Below, one piece after another: positions 34,391 to 45,873 of a stretch of 64,000 nucleotides of DNA. The notes under the pieces were generated by a model that was not told the DNA's origin, did not search any database, and saw only the letters and a program-made list of their open reading frames with translations. Source of the DNA: Favolaschia claudopus (taxonomy: Eukaryota; Basidiomycota; Agaricomycetes; Agaricales; Mycenaceae); the NCBI GenBank assembly GCA_037176885.1, contig JAWWNJ010000044.1:558001-622000 (forward strand), in the 5' to 3' direction. Every line of letters starts with the position of its first letter. Within the stretch, counting starts at the first letter, position 1. The translations under genes and the position numbers were made by a program.

Positions 34391-35769
34391 GAAGTAAGTA
34401 CTTCTTGGAGTGCGCATGCCGGTGTAACATTAGATTTCGTTTAAGCTCCGCGCTTGCATGGGTCGACTCTAAATCGTCACAGAGCCTGCCCCGCCATTGA
34501 AAGGAGGTATGGAAAGTGTTCCGTCAACTTTCAAGCCGTCAGATGTCCCACACTAGTTTGTACTGGCAGCACAGCCTCGATTGACACGACGTAAGATGGC
34601 TTCAAACAACTTCGGCGGGACGCCCGGGCGGATGACTTGGCGCGGCGAGAAAAATGGTCGAGCAGTTGGCTCGGAACGTGCTTCAGCGCAGCGTGGTCAG
34701 GACTCGGGTCCACGGCAAAGAAGTGGATGAGTGGAGACTGAGATAACCATGAACCTGAAATAAAAGCCAATGGGTATCTTGATGACTTCCTTCTTGGGCC
34801 CTGAATTGGACTCCGATCAAGCTAAGTATCCTTGTGTGTCCCGCCGATAGTATTGATAGAACAGCAGCAAGAATAAGGAGTGACGCGTGAAAGGAGCAAA
34901 AAAAGAGTCGAGAAGGAATAGCCGTCCGAGTTCAGACCGCGTGAAGCTCCTTGAACTTGACCCCGGTTGAATGTGGCGAAGGACGAGCTAATCAGCTCTT
35001 AGCACTCGATTAGCTGAGAATCGCCAATAAGAGAACTGGGCGGTGGTCCACCTATTCAACGTCATAATAATAACTTTATGAAGAGAGATCTACTTCGTAT
35101 TTTGAAGTCGGCCGACCGTTCAGCCCGACCTGAAAGCGTGAGGGGATAGCCTAGATGCTTGGAATGACTCTCACTGAGTCACTAACGCTATGCCAACCGG
35201 CGGTGAACCGCTCTCTCACCTCATTGCATATACGTATCAAAGTTCAACAACTTGGGCGGCAGACACTGGCAGGACGTCTGCCATGGATTTAAAGCGCGCG
35301 CGTGGCATAGATTGACTGGGGAGGGGAGAATTATTTGCTTCAGAGGTTCAATGATTGAAATTGAAGATATGCGACGGCTCGGATGGTTGGAGACGCTCCA
35401 AGCTTCCAACGGAGCATGCCACGGAATAGAATCGCCGCTTTTTCGTCAGCGAGCGAGAATAAAATTTAATGGTTTGGATTGAATTTGGGGGTTGAAGAGA
35501 GATGTTGAGATGCAGTAGAATCCGAGGCCGAGCATCGGAGAATTTGCTGAGATTCGAGTGTCAAGCTTGATGTCAAGAAACAAGGCTGTAGAATGCGGAA
35601 GTCACAATGTGTCACATCACTACTTGTGGCTTGCGGACTGCGTCGATGTTGCTTGCTTGATTGCGGAAGCCCTCCCGTCTTTCTTTTCTCCTTGTATTCG
35701 CCATAATTCTCTCATTTTCTCGGTCCTCTCTTTGAAGCAATCCCCGGTGCTCTCTCGGCCCTAGAAGCT

Positions 35770-37318
35770 ATGGCTTGTACTCCTACGCCGACCGCGACAA
35801 CGACGGTGAGGGAATCGCGACGGCTCTTTCTCTGTGTCTAGACTTAGCGCTTGTACAGACAACATTTACGACGGATGTGGTCACAACGAGCTTCTCCACG
35901 AGTGTAACAACACTCCCGCCAATTACCACTACAATAACCTCCGAGATCTGTCCACTTCCCACTTTGGTACCCGACGCGCCGTGCCCCGCCCCGCCAATTA
36001 CTACTACCATCACAAGTACAATAAGAGGTCTGTTATCCGGGTCTTTCTTTGGATTTAAATCCTCACCAGTGTTGTAGGCAATGTAACAACGGTTACAGTA
36101 CCTTTTACCACCACGATCCCTACTGTCGAGACGGAGACTCGTACACTGTTTGATTCGTCATGTTCTGCTAGTGGCAACGTGTCTGGCTCCGACTCGAGCT
36201 CCCTCTCCAGCTCCATACCTCCAAACAACCCCGACAACCATGCTGGTGGACCATCCGGTTCAGGCTCTGCGTCCGTATCTACGCCCCCTCCATCTACGTG
36301 GAGCTCTCAGGTTCCGACCACCCTTTCAAACGGAGAGGTTTCTTCCGTCATCCAAACTTTCACAAGTCAGCCACCGCCTACGACGGTCATGGTCCCTTTC
36401 CCTTCGGACCAGGTCGCTCAAAACAACGACGACGGAAGCGCGCCCCGACTCGCTCCTATCCTCGGTGGTGTTTTGGGAGGCTTCTTCGCCCTACTGGGCA
36501 TAGTCCTTATCATCTGGTTCATCATGTACGCTTTTCGCTTTCTTCCCTCCTTCCTCTTGCTAATTACAAGTAACAGTAAGCGAAGGCGGCGATGGGACGA
36601 CATTTTTGACGAGGACTCTTCCCATTCTTCTGGTCGCCGAGGAAACAAGCGGTGGTCTCTGGACGCTGATATAGAAGAACCTAAGCCCTATCAGTATGGT
36701 CTTGTGGGGCAGAGCAGTTCGCCCTCCCTCCCCTCCCTTGGTCTCTCTTCCGCGGATACTCCTCGTGTGTCGGCATCAACCCCTGCTCCATCTACAACCC
36801 GCCCCACCCTCGGCCCCCTTCTTCTCCCCTCCTCCGCATCTACACCAGGCCCTAGCGCCAACACTTCCCGACCCTCAACAGCCGGCTCCATGAAGCCCCT
36901 CGTTGACGTTGGTCCCGCTCCCCCTGCGGGGCACAAACAAACCGGCAGCAGCGGCAGCAGCACCAGTGTGCAGCAACACATCTCCCCCGCGATGCCCTCA
37001 AACCAATGGGGGCACCATTCCCCCAGTCCTAGCTTTGATCAGATCCACGAACATCACGATAATGACGCGATTGAGCGCTCGGGCTCGCCGACGAGTATGC
37101 GCGAGTGGGAGCCGCAACGGCGGTTGAGGCTGGCGAATGTGGGGGACGATGATAGTGTGAGGTCGCCGATGTCGATGTCGACTATACGGGGGTCGGTGTT
37201 GGATGGTGCTGCCGCCGGTTCAACTTCGAGCCCGAAGACGAGATATGGGCATGGACGGGTTACGTCGAGCTTGTCTGGGATTTTGGTGGATGCGGGGCCG
37301 GCGCCCTCGTCGCAGTAA
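35770..37318 (+). CDS. Thr/Ser-rich single-pass membrane protein (wall-sensor-like)
   Basis: Exons 35770-35805, 35859-36027, 36078-36525 and 36577-37318 give 464 aa. The N-terminal 250 residues are Thr-, Ser- and Pro-rich with few Cys (TTTITSEICPLPTLVPDAPC, NVTTVTVPFTTTIPTVETET), as in heavily O-glycosylated ectodomains. One TM helix follows (LGGVLGGFFALLGIVLIIWF), then an Arg/Lys stop-transfer (KRRRRWDD) and a Ser/Pro-rich cytosolic tail. The last intron (51 nt) is a multiple of three with no stop, so it could be retained; GTACGC/AACAG ends and the cleaner TM-to-KRRRR junction favour splicing. No classical signal peptide is seen at the start (MACTPTPTATTT), which is odd for such a topology. 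The layout recalls Mid2/WSC-type sensors, but the family is not certain. Confidence 0.72.
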
Positions 37319-37751
37319 TTCAATTGACGACTTTTGGCCGGCCGTGCCTTGGACGCGACCCTCTTCTATGCTTCCGCCCCTTCTCGCCCGCCCTTTTTTT
37401 AATTTGTTCCGATCTTCATTTCTACACCGGCATATCTGTACATACGTGCATACGCATCACACACACACCACTTTCACATTTCGATATACCAACAGAGGAA
37501 AAGTAGATCTTTATTATTTGCACATCGTCGGGACGCATTGGGCGGCGGGCGGAGATTTAATGGAAATGGAAGGAAGGATGGATGGATGTACGGCGGATGG
37601 ACTGGACTGGAATCTTAGCAGTAGCACTAGCAGTAGCTTGTTGTATTGTGTCTTCTCGACTGTCGAGGATTGTTATACGTACAATACACATGATACGTTA
37701 TACAGTTGCGGGGTTTGTGAGCGTACAAAATTTTGTAGAAAAACTCTCCAA
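37319..37751. other. Convergent 3' flanks, no gene seen
   Basis: 433 bp between two converging stop codons. It contains a CACACACACAC run near 37458 and TTTATTATTTGCAC, possible 3'-processing material. No coding frame recognised. Confidence 0.35.
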
Positions 37752-38891
37752 TCATACTGCGCCGATCCCATGATCAGCGGCCCCAAGACCACCCGTCGCA
37801 GCCGTATCTCCCGCAGCGTATCCTGCCCCCGTCGGTTGCGTCCCCTTCTCATTCGCGAGGGGCGCATTCTCGCGCTGACGATGGCGGAGGAGCGCAGCTC
37901 GCAAAGGGATGAGGCCGGGTGCGAGGAAGAGTAATACGACGAGGAGCTCTGCGAGGGCGGCGAGGGGGTACCAGAGGTGTTCGTTGCCTATGGCTGTTTG
38001 TTTGAATTGCTGTGTGGGGGTGGGTTGGCCGTTGGCGCGCTGGTGGACGGTGGCGGCGTAGAAGAGGATGCGCAGGAGGAGGAGGGCGCTGATGAGGAGG
38101 AGGATGAGGTGGTGAGTGGTTGTGCCGAGGGGGGTTTGGGTTGCTATTGAGGCGCGGACTGGGAGGGAGGGAGGGAGGAGATTGGTGATGAGTGATATTG
38201 CGCGGAGGGAAGAAGGAAGGAAGGAGGAAAAAAATTACGCACGCGACCGTTCGAGGTGGATGAGCAAGAAGGAGCCGAGGACGACGACGATTGTTGCTAC
38301 GAGGAAGAGATAGGTGCTCGCGTCGGTCAACCTATTCCCCAGATTGACGCGTCCGACTTTGGCGCCCAGGGTGAATGCGGCACCCACAGCCCCGAGAATG
38401 ACGCAAAGAAGGAGTAAGAGCTCCATGAGGCGGCCTTTGTGGAAGCCGCCCATGAGCCGATACGGTGCGCTGCTGCGCCCCTTCTCGCGCGCGGTGTTGA
38501 TTTTAGTCATCCAACGCCGGTCGTGGAGGAGGCGGTAGGCGGAGAAGAGGATGGAGAAGTAGCCGACGTTGTAGAGGACTGAGTAGGCGATGGCCATGGA
38601 GCGGCTGAAGGCGTCGTTGTGGTGGTTGCTTGCTATTGCGGCGCGGAGGCTGAATGATATGACGCGGACTACAGTGGTGGGTGGAGAGGCGGGTTATTTG
38701 GGGGCGAGGAGTAGGAGTGGGAATGCAGTGAGCTTACGAGCGGAGAAGAAGGCGAGGAATCCGTATACCCATCCGTGTTTGCGAGCGGCTTGCATTAGGT
38801 ACCATAGCATTAGTAGGAAGTAGATCACGGCGAAGAGGATAGGTGCCCATTTGTTTTGGATTCCAAGGACTTGGGCGTAGTTAGTTGCCAT
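37752..38891 (-). CDS. Seven-TM-like membrane protein, probably of the DUF7702 type
   Basis: Exons 38891-38738, 38668-38243 and 38158-37752 give 328 aa. The first TM is WAPILFAVIYFLLMLWYLM, then HGWVYGFLAFFSALRVISF, AIAYSVLYNVGYFSILFSAY, LMELLLLLCVILGAVGAAF, TYLFLVATIVVVLGSFLLI, LILLLISALLLLRILFYAA, and WYPLAALAELLVVLLFLAPG. That makes seven hydrophobic spans with an extracellular-like start and a hydrophilic Gly-rich tail (ATGGLGAADHGIGAV). This matches a basidiomycete family of unknown function that resembles seven-helix receptors. The exon 3 reading is fixed by phase: other frames lose the last two helices. The second intron contains a long purine/pyrimidine-biased tract. Confidence 0.75.
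38159..38242 (-). repeat. GGAAGG/GGGAGG-type tract inside an intron
   Basis: On the plus strand the intron reads as GGGAGGGAGGGAGGGAGGAG and, further on, GAAGGAAGGAAGGAGG. On the transcribed strand this is a long polypyrimidine tract just upstream of the CAG acceptor, so it probably serves as the splice-site pyrimidine tract. Confidence 0.5.
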
Positions 38892-39964
38892 AGTTCAGTT
38901 TGTGGCGGGAGGTAACTTTTGAAGGCAGTTGGTGGGTCCGAGCAGCTTTTTGAGCAAAAGGATACGTATGTATGTACATCATCGAGAAGAGTTCGTTCGG
39001 GAAGCCTGAGAGCTTAGTTGAAGCGCCGTTAATGACGCTCCTTGGCAGTCATCGTAGTGGTTGAAAGGCGCTCAATCCGAGCTCCGTACCTGTGAAGCTT
39101 GGGGAACGCGCCCGAAGCATCGGATATTTTGGACATTTGTGTGAGTTGACGAGTCGGAGTGGGAATTTGGTGGCAATACTACTAGACGCATATCGACAGA
39201 GTTGAACGCAGTCGTCCACAAGACCAAGAAGTGCAATGTCAGTGTTTACCGGAGTCCCCAAGAGCGAGACACTACAAGAGACTTGGACGCGGTCGAGATT
39301 CTTCAACGTGAAAAAAGTGATCTTTCGAGCGCCGTCCGACCGATATTCTTCGTGAATTGAGAGACAAACCAAGATATGTAGAGTATATTTTGTAGGACTA
39401 GTTGCAGCGAGGGTCCAGGCTCAAGCCACCAAGAGCGCACAGTGACAATGGAGGAGAAGTAAAATATTTGGATTACGTAACACATTGTCCCTTCCAAATT
39501 GGGAAAATCTCTTTGCTTCCGCTCTACGACGACTATCGGCCAACTAAAGCAGAAATCCCGCAAAAACAAGGTCCACCGTGGCTGTTACTGTACTCGCAAC
39601 GCACAAGATACATGTAGCGACGGCAGCGCTTCAGCGGAACTCTTTTGTCTGACCGTGGGAATCCGCAAAGGCTGCTATTGTTCTCTCGCATTGACTCCTT
39701 GTTCTCATTGTATTCTCCAATGGGGCTAACCAAAGCGCAAGAACGAAGAATGGACGGCCTTGTGCTTCCTCGGTAGCCGAACCACAATAAAAAGCCACCA
39801 CTGGGTTTTCTTGATCCTCACCTTCAGTGGTTTACCCGCCTCACTCAACATCTCTCTCGGTGTCCGGACACCCTCTTTTTAACGCTCTTCACGAACTTTC
39901 TGACGCCGCTGCTCTCGCGACTTGTCTTTCTTTTTACACTCACGTTATTCTCGCTTTTTTTGAC
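38892..39964. promoter_or_regulatory. Divergent intergenic region, 1.1 kb
   Basis: Lies between two membrane-protein genes transcribed away from each other. A minus-strand frame around 39050-39370 contains TLKNLDRVQVSCSVSLLGTP, which looks protein-like, but it cannot be extended into a gene. The last 150 bp before 39965 are pyrimidine-rich. Confidence 0.35.
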
Positions 39965-41304
39965 ATGGCTCGTCGTGCGTTGGACCGTTCTACATCTGGG
40001 CATACTTTTTAACTTCCATCGCAGTTACATTCCTCGGTCTCAACGCCGTCCGCTTTTTGAGCATCGTCGCTCTCCTCCTCGTCTTCTCCAGCTCAATCGT
40101 GGTCATGGTCACCAACGTCAAGGCCGTCAACCGCTTCCAAGCCGGTCGCATCGCCAACTCGACCGACGATATGCTGGACTGTGATTACATTGAGTGCGTC
40201 TCTGTCAATGACTGTTGCCAACACTCTAATTTCTTCACAGAGGCAGCACCGTTCCCAACCAGCCTGCTGGTGTCTTTTGGGCCATTGTGGCGACCTTATT
40301 GATCATCTTCCAGGTCATCATTCTCCTTCGTACGTCTGCTTCTCCTATATCGCCCGCTCATGCTAACAGGTTCTTCAGTGTCCGAACTAAGCTGGCCTGC
40401 CGTCTTCTTTGACCGCTTCTTTCCCGTCCTTGGCTCTGACTTTGGTCTCGGAGCTCTTGGAGTCTTCCAATGCCTGTAAGACGGTCTTCCGTTTTTTCTC
40501 TCGTACTCTCCCTAATCCTCCACCAGCATCGGCGCGCAGATTCTCTCGCACCACGTCGACGACTTCACCCTCGTCTCTGCCTTCTTCCTCTTTTCCATCG
40601 GCTGCCTGAACATCCTCCTCGGTCTCATTTTCCGTGAGAGCGCGAAGAGCAAGCGCTCCCTGCGAGCCAAGAAGCCCGATGCGGGTGCGGGAGGGCTGCC
40701 ACAGTTCGTCAACGTTACCCCTGCCCCAATCTCGCAACCGACCACCAACGTCGTGTTCCCGGAGAAGGCTGACAACGCCTCCGTTGCGTCGTTCAGGAGC
40801 GGTGAAAAGGCGGGTTACGGATTCGGCCGTCAAGGAGAGAAGGCTGCGGGCCTACGAGGTGCGAGATCTCAAATGAACTATCGTCATACGAGCGTTTTCT
40901 GACCTGACTATTCTCAAGGCTTCCTGATTCAGCGTCCCGAAGAGTCTCTCCCTCGCTACGCGTCTCCGACCCCCACGTATGCGGCTGAGCCGCCCGCCCT
41001 CGCCCCCGCCCCCACTTCCCGGCAGGGCTCGCCCGCTCCGTCGCGCAGCACCCACAGCCACAGCCACCGCTCTGGCAAGTCCCGCCGCCACAATCACCAT
41101 CACCGCCGCCCGGCGTCTCCGGCGCGCAGCGACTCTTCGGGGTCCGACTCTGACCGCTCGTCGACGTACACCTCGTCGAGCTTCGCGTCGCCTATGTCCT
41201 ATCGCGAGACGATCCAGATTCCTGACTCGCCGCTTCCGCCACGGGATGGGAAGGACCGCGCGGTGTCGCCGTCGAAGTATGGACGGAACCCTGGCGCGTT
41301 TTGA
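39965..41304 (+). CDS. Tetraspan membrane protein of basidiomycetes (DUF7598-like)
   Basis: Six exons: 39965-39974, 40025-40193, 40241-40329, 40379-40475, 40527-40858 and 40919-41304, giving 360 aa. The first exon is only 10 bp (MAR plus one base). TM segments: FLSIVALLLVFSSSIVVMV, GVFWAIVATLLIIFQVIILL, FGLGALGVFQCLIGAQILS and FTLVSAFFLFSIGCLNILLG. After the fourth helix comes a basic cytosolic tail (RESAKSKRSLRAKK) with Ser/Pro/His-rich low complexity, ending SPSKYGRNPGAF. Between TM1 and TM2 is a short loop with two Cys (LDCDYIE). The function of this family is unknown. Phase is kept at every junction. Confidence 0.75.
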
Positions 41305-41962
41305 GTCTTGCTGTCTATGGATGATGGAAGGGAAGAACAAAATTTGTAACGAAAACGAAAACAAATCGCGGACCCGGCTGCGCCGCTCGCCCGCCCACCT
41401 CACCTCACCCCACGCATCTGTATAAACGAACTAACAAACGGACTGACTCACCTTGCTTGCTTGCTACGACGCTCCTTGTACGACACGTAACGCCTTGGCC
41501 ACGGACTCTTGCTTCACTTGCTGACTGGCATATTGTATGATACTTACCTGGCATGATGCTGATAATCGACGACCGTGTCGGTCGGCGCTGTAGAATTAAT
41601 AACGCGTACGAGTTGCTTGTATTATAGACGTCGAATTTTGTAGCTATTAGACTTGGAGGGGGGAGGTTGGCGTACTAATAAACGTGTTTTGTGTTGCTTG
41701 ATTTCACTGTAGCGCCTAAGCTTGTCATTGGCGCTTGTCTTCCTCGAGTGTTTTGTTCTGCTGTTCTGCGATGCTGCCCAGCACATTCGCGGGCTCAGTT
41801 TACCAGCCTTCCTTACGCCCGCGCCTCTTACACATATGGATTTGCAAAGAAACACGGAGGCCAGCGGAACAAGTTGCCCTGTCTCTTGATTCTTGAACGA
41901 CTATCTTCCGAGTCCATCGACTCGACGTAAACTCTAGTATACGAGACTAGTTCACGCCCGCC
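41305..41962. other. Intergenic stretch, no gene seen
   Basis: 658 bp between two plus-strand genes. The last 250 bp are C/T-biased in places and probably carry the GST promoter. No clear TATA box. Confidence 0.35.
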
Positions 41963-43051
41963 ATGGCTCAGCAAATCACTCTCTACTTGGCTCAGGTATT
42001 CCCCGAAGCTTTCTGAGGCTTTGTTGCTTTCTACGAGAGTCAGGCCTCAAACTGATCTCTCTTCCCTTCAAATCATAGAACCAGATTTGCCCTGCTGCGC
42101 ATAGGGTATGTACCTCCTACGCTGGCTTGTTTCCGAGACCCTGAAGCGATACTCTGCAGGTTGACATCGTGCTGGCCGAGGCCAATGTAACACACCATAC
42201 GCGCTACGAAATTGAAATTGGGCCCAACAAGCCAAAGTGGTTCACTGAGAAAGTGAATCCAGCAGGTTTGGTGCGTATTCTGACTGAGTCTCTCCGCTGT
42301 GTGTATTGAAAGCTTACTTCTCTGTTGTTTGCAGGTCCCCGCTATCAGTATGTCGAAAATACCTCAGTAGCAATAAGCAATAAGTAATATCTGACAACGC
42401 TGCTCAGCCTACGGCGACCCGAAAGTCAGCCCCGACCAGCCCTCCCCCGACTCCGTCAAGATCGGCGAATCGCTCATCATCAGCGAATTCATCGCAGACC
42501 TCTACCCCGCATGCAACCTCATCCCCTCCGACCCCGTCCACCGCGCGAAGATGCGCCAATTCATGGACGCCGTCATGACCAAGTACGTCGCCGCGTACGC
42601 GGGTGTGCTCATCCACGGCAAGCCCTTCGAGGAGCTCTACGCCGCCTTGGAGTGGTTGCAGGGTATGATGTCTGCGGAGGAGGATACGGCGGGGTTTGCG
42701 GTGGGGAGCGGGGAGGAGTTTACGTTGGCGGATGTGGCGGTTGCGACGCTGTTTGCGCGGATGTTGATTTGGATGAAGATGGATTTGGGGGCGTTTGAGG
42801 AGGGGGAGGGGAGGAAGGCGTATGAGTATTTGTATGGTAGTGGGAAGTTTGTGAGGTTGTTGAGGCAGTTTGAGGCGGTGAAGGCGAGGGAGAGTTGGAA
42901 GAAGACGTATGATGAGGTGCGCTTTGATTCGTTCAATGTTTTCGATGCATGTAAAGGGTCGAATTTTGTTGGGCTGATTTTATGTGTGCAGGATATGATT
43001 ACGGAGGCGTATAAGATCCAGCTTGCTCCTTTCCGTGCAGGAGCGGCTTAA
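41963..43051 (+). CDS. Glutathione S-transferase, omega-like
   Basis: Exons 41963-41995, 42079-42105, 42160-42270, 42335-42347, 42408-42916 and 42992-43051 give 250 aa. The N-terminal thioredoxin fold has MAQQITLYLAQNQICPAAHR: Cys at residue 15 followed by Pro sits where omega-class enzymes carry the catalytic Cys of CPxA. WFTEKVNPAGLVPAI holds the cis-Pro (VP), and ESLIISEFIADLYP is the ES-type glutathione-binding loop. The C-terminal helical domain has EEFTLADVAVATLFARML, with the N-capping/hydrophobic-staple Asp. Such enzymes reduce mixed disulfides and glutathionylated aromatics rather than conjugating. Exon 4 is 13 bp. The short exons of the N-terminal part contrast with the single large exon 5. 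Confidence 0.85.
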
Positions 43052-43387
43052 TGTACATCAAGTTGAACGTATAATGCCATAATCTTTTGTTCTCCTTCAA
43101 AGCTTTCATTCTCGGCGTTTTTCGTTTGATTTCGCAACTGACCGTCTTACTATTATAGACCGTGGATATCTCTCTCCTGAACAATCTTCGATTCAGCCAA
43201 CAGTATCGTCCGTGAACCGAAGTTTTATCAAATCTCGTATGCCAGTTTTCATGGTGGTGAGTATCACAATTTCCTCAAGTATATCGCTTTGGCTTTGACA
43301 TTTCTCGGATTCTCGAAGCGTCGCTTTTTGTTAGACGCTTTGATACTCTGTGGAATCACGCAGGACGAATTCGCACGAGACAATGCT
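43052..43387. other. Spacer before the F-box gene
   Basis: 336 bp. The frame of the next gene's first exon stays open back to about 43289 without an ATG, so an upstream exon may lie here. Confidence 0.35.
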
Positions 43388-45449
43388 ATGGCCAACCTAC
43401 AAACAACCTTCAACACTCTCTTCAACTCTTCCACCATGTTCATCAACGACCCGCTTTTGAAAGATTTGCTTGAGCCAAAGAAACAGTGGTATGATATCTT
43501 CTGCGACCCAATCACCAAGGCCGTCCGCAATGGCCTGCAGGATATACCGTGTTTGATAATACAACTAGATGGTCACTTGAAGGTATGCAATTCGCAGCGT
43601 GCAACCCGAATGAACCCTTGTATCTGATCCGCCTTCATACCAGAGCCCTGCCAATCTCAAGCTTCGTCGAGAACTTCGGCCTCTCTTTAACTCGAACAAT
43701 CTGCTTCAAGACGCTCAAATTGCCACTGTCAAAAATTTTGCTGCCGAACAAGATACCCTCATCTCAGAGACGGAGAAGCAGCTCAATATACTCGAGCCGC
43801 TACTAATGCGTCTCCAATCTGAAGTCAAGCAAACGCTTCGGTATCGCGCTCGGCTCATCGAAAATCTCAATGAGCTCTCCGACCTCAGGCGCAAGTGCAG
43901 TGGAGTTCTGTCCCCCATTCGACAGCTGCCACCGGAGATCATACGCGAGATCTTCAACTACCTGGCTCCGACGCTCAAGAACAACCACCGGCTCGAGGCT
44001 CGCAGCCAATACTTGGAGCTTCTCAACCCACCGCCACCTAGGACCGAGATTCCTTGGTTTTTAGGTCAGATTTGTAGTCGGTGGAGAAAGATCGCGCTTG
44101 GGATGCGTCCATTGTGGTCCTTGACCGACATGGCGGGGCCCACCTCTTCGCACCATAGAGAGGAGTGTCGACCCCTGCGTCCCGATGAGGACGAGATGGA
44201 GAATGTTTCCCATAGCCAACTGGAAGAGTATGCGACAGCGCTTAGAGACTGTACGCAGCCCAGACTCGAATGGGTTGAGGAGTGCCTCGAGCGAGTCCGG
44301 GATGGCGCAATGGTTGTTCGGGTGGCATACTACGATGATGATCATACGGTTCCCCTCTATGAGCTGATTCAACGATACTCTCATCGTTGGGTCCACCTCG
44401 AGCTCGCCGACATCCCGGAATGGCACCTTGCCAACTTCTTCCGATCCTTCGCAAACTCCGAATGGCACCTGCGCAGCCTTGCTCTCGACTTTTCTCGCCT
44501 TTTGACGACGCATAGATTGGACAACCTGACTTGTCCTCCTTCCCTGACACACCTGCGCCTCGATGAAGTGGAACTCACCAGGAACAGCGTTCGCGCCATT
44601 CCGTGGGAGCAGCTGGTGCATTATAGCGAGGCCAACTGCCTGTGGCCCAACTCTCAGGACCGATGCGCTCACTATGCACGCTTGGTCTCTGTCACGCATT
44701 TGTGTCTGAAATTCGCCCAGGAGCCACTTCAGCCGCGTCCGATGCGGCTTCCCGTGTTGAGGCATGCCTGGTTGAGCTGCCAAGGCACACAAGCCCTCTT
44801 ACTGGCCTACCTCGACACACCGGTTCTCGAAACTCTGGTTTACATCCACCGGAATTCAGCGAACCCTGTCCCATCATACCTCACTCTACCCTCGTCGCTG
44901 TCGCATCTGAAGATCCTTCGACTTGAAATTTATGACCTAATACACCCGGTCGACAAAACGGCCATATTGAGGGGTTCACCTCTCCTGACCGAATTCTTCC
45001 TCTTCCAAAGGGGTCATCGTCTCCGCGATTTGGAGACTATTTTGACCACCGTAGAAGATGGGAATCGGCAACCTCTTGGGGCGAATCTGGAGGTGATACG
45101 GTTTGGGTGGGATGCAGAGAAGCCTAGTAGGTTTGACGGGCATGGCATTTGCCACAAAGTCGCCAGGCTGATTCGCGGGCGGGCGGAGTGCGGAACCGTT
45201 TCGCGGATACGAGAGTTTACTCTTTACGACCAGAATATACATGCACTGGAGGATCACCAAGACGCGTGCTTCAGCTGGCAGCGCACGGAAAAGGCGCACA
45301 AACACAATGTTGAAGATCTTGACGAGTCTGCGTCATTGGGATGGGGGCGCGACTCAAAGATCTTTGCCCGGGCTCTCAAGGAGGCTAGTGATGATATCGA
45401 GGAAGGTCACTTTTGTAGTACACTGGCGGCAAGCTGTCTTGGGATTTAG
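43388..45449 (+). CDS. F-box/LRR-like protein
   Basis: Exons 43388-43582 and 43644-45449 give about 666 aa. Exon 2 begins SPANLKLRRELRPLFNSNNL, then a coiled coil (AEQDTLISETEKQLNILEPL, LQSEVKQTLRYRARLIENLN), then the F-box SPIRQLPPEIIREIFNYLAP and CSRWRKIALGMRPLWS. This is the standard order of the large agaric F-box family. The rest is a degenerate leucine-rich region (LTHLRLDEVELTRNSVRAIP, LPVLRHAWLSC, LSHLKILRLEIYDL). It likely bridges Skp1 and an unknown target. Exon 1 is less sure: it codes well (FINDPLLKDLLEPKKQWYDI) and joins in phase, but its sequence is unlike the usual start of this family. It could be a separate small gene or a fusion. Confidence 0.72.
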
Positions 45450-45873
45450 GATTATCTCATTGTAGTGTTTCTTCAAACCCGTATAGTACTTATATTGTGT
45501 TTTACTCCGAGTCTCTAAACCTGGGCCCTCTGAATCAATCTGGCTGCCCATATTGCCGCAGCCGGTTCGACTGAGCTGAAACTGAACTTACATCTCCATC
45601 TTGTTTCACACCACGATTTTTGACGGTACATTTAATCCAATTGCCTACTTGCCTGCGACTCTCCTCCTATTCGAAAGACGCGCTGTCGAGTCTCAGGCTG
45701 CGCGTGACCGCGACTCGGAGGGTTCTGAATTACCGGTGCTGATTAGCTTTTCCCGCGCCCCCGCGTTCCAACTCCTTCGAATTCAACGGTCTACCTAGAC
45801 CAATACTGCGTCCAACCTGCCTTCCAACCCATTACTTCCGCCTGCTCCTGCGTCCAAGTCTTGTCCGTTCCCC
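45450..45873. promoter_or_regulatory. Promoter region between two F-box genes
   Basis: 424 bp between two plus-strand F-box genes. The last 100 bp before the ATG are C/T-rich (CCAACCTGCCTTCCAACCC), typical of fungal leaders. No TATA box seen. Confidence 0.35.

Larger units (their letters stand above)
32021..35769. other. 3.7-kb intergenic region with a MITE and degenerate repeats
   Basis: No gene is recognised. It holds the 746-bp element at 32360-33105 and an imperfect tandem pair near 34200-34390 (both listed). Frames of 70-90 codons on the minus strand between 33.6 and 34.8 kb have no family likeness. The right end is the upstream region of the Thr/Ser-rich membrane protein. Confidence 0.45.

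Noticed and set aside
39049..39569. Minus-strand protein-like frames in the divergent promoter region
   Set aside because: They cannot be joined to each other or to a start with canonical splice sites and resemble no family I can name.
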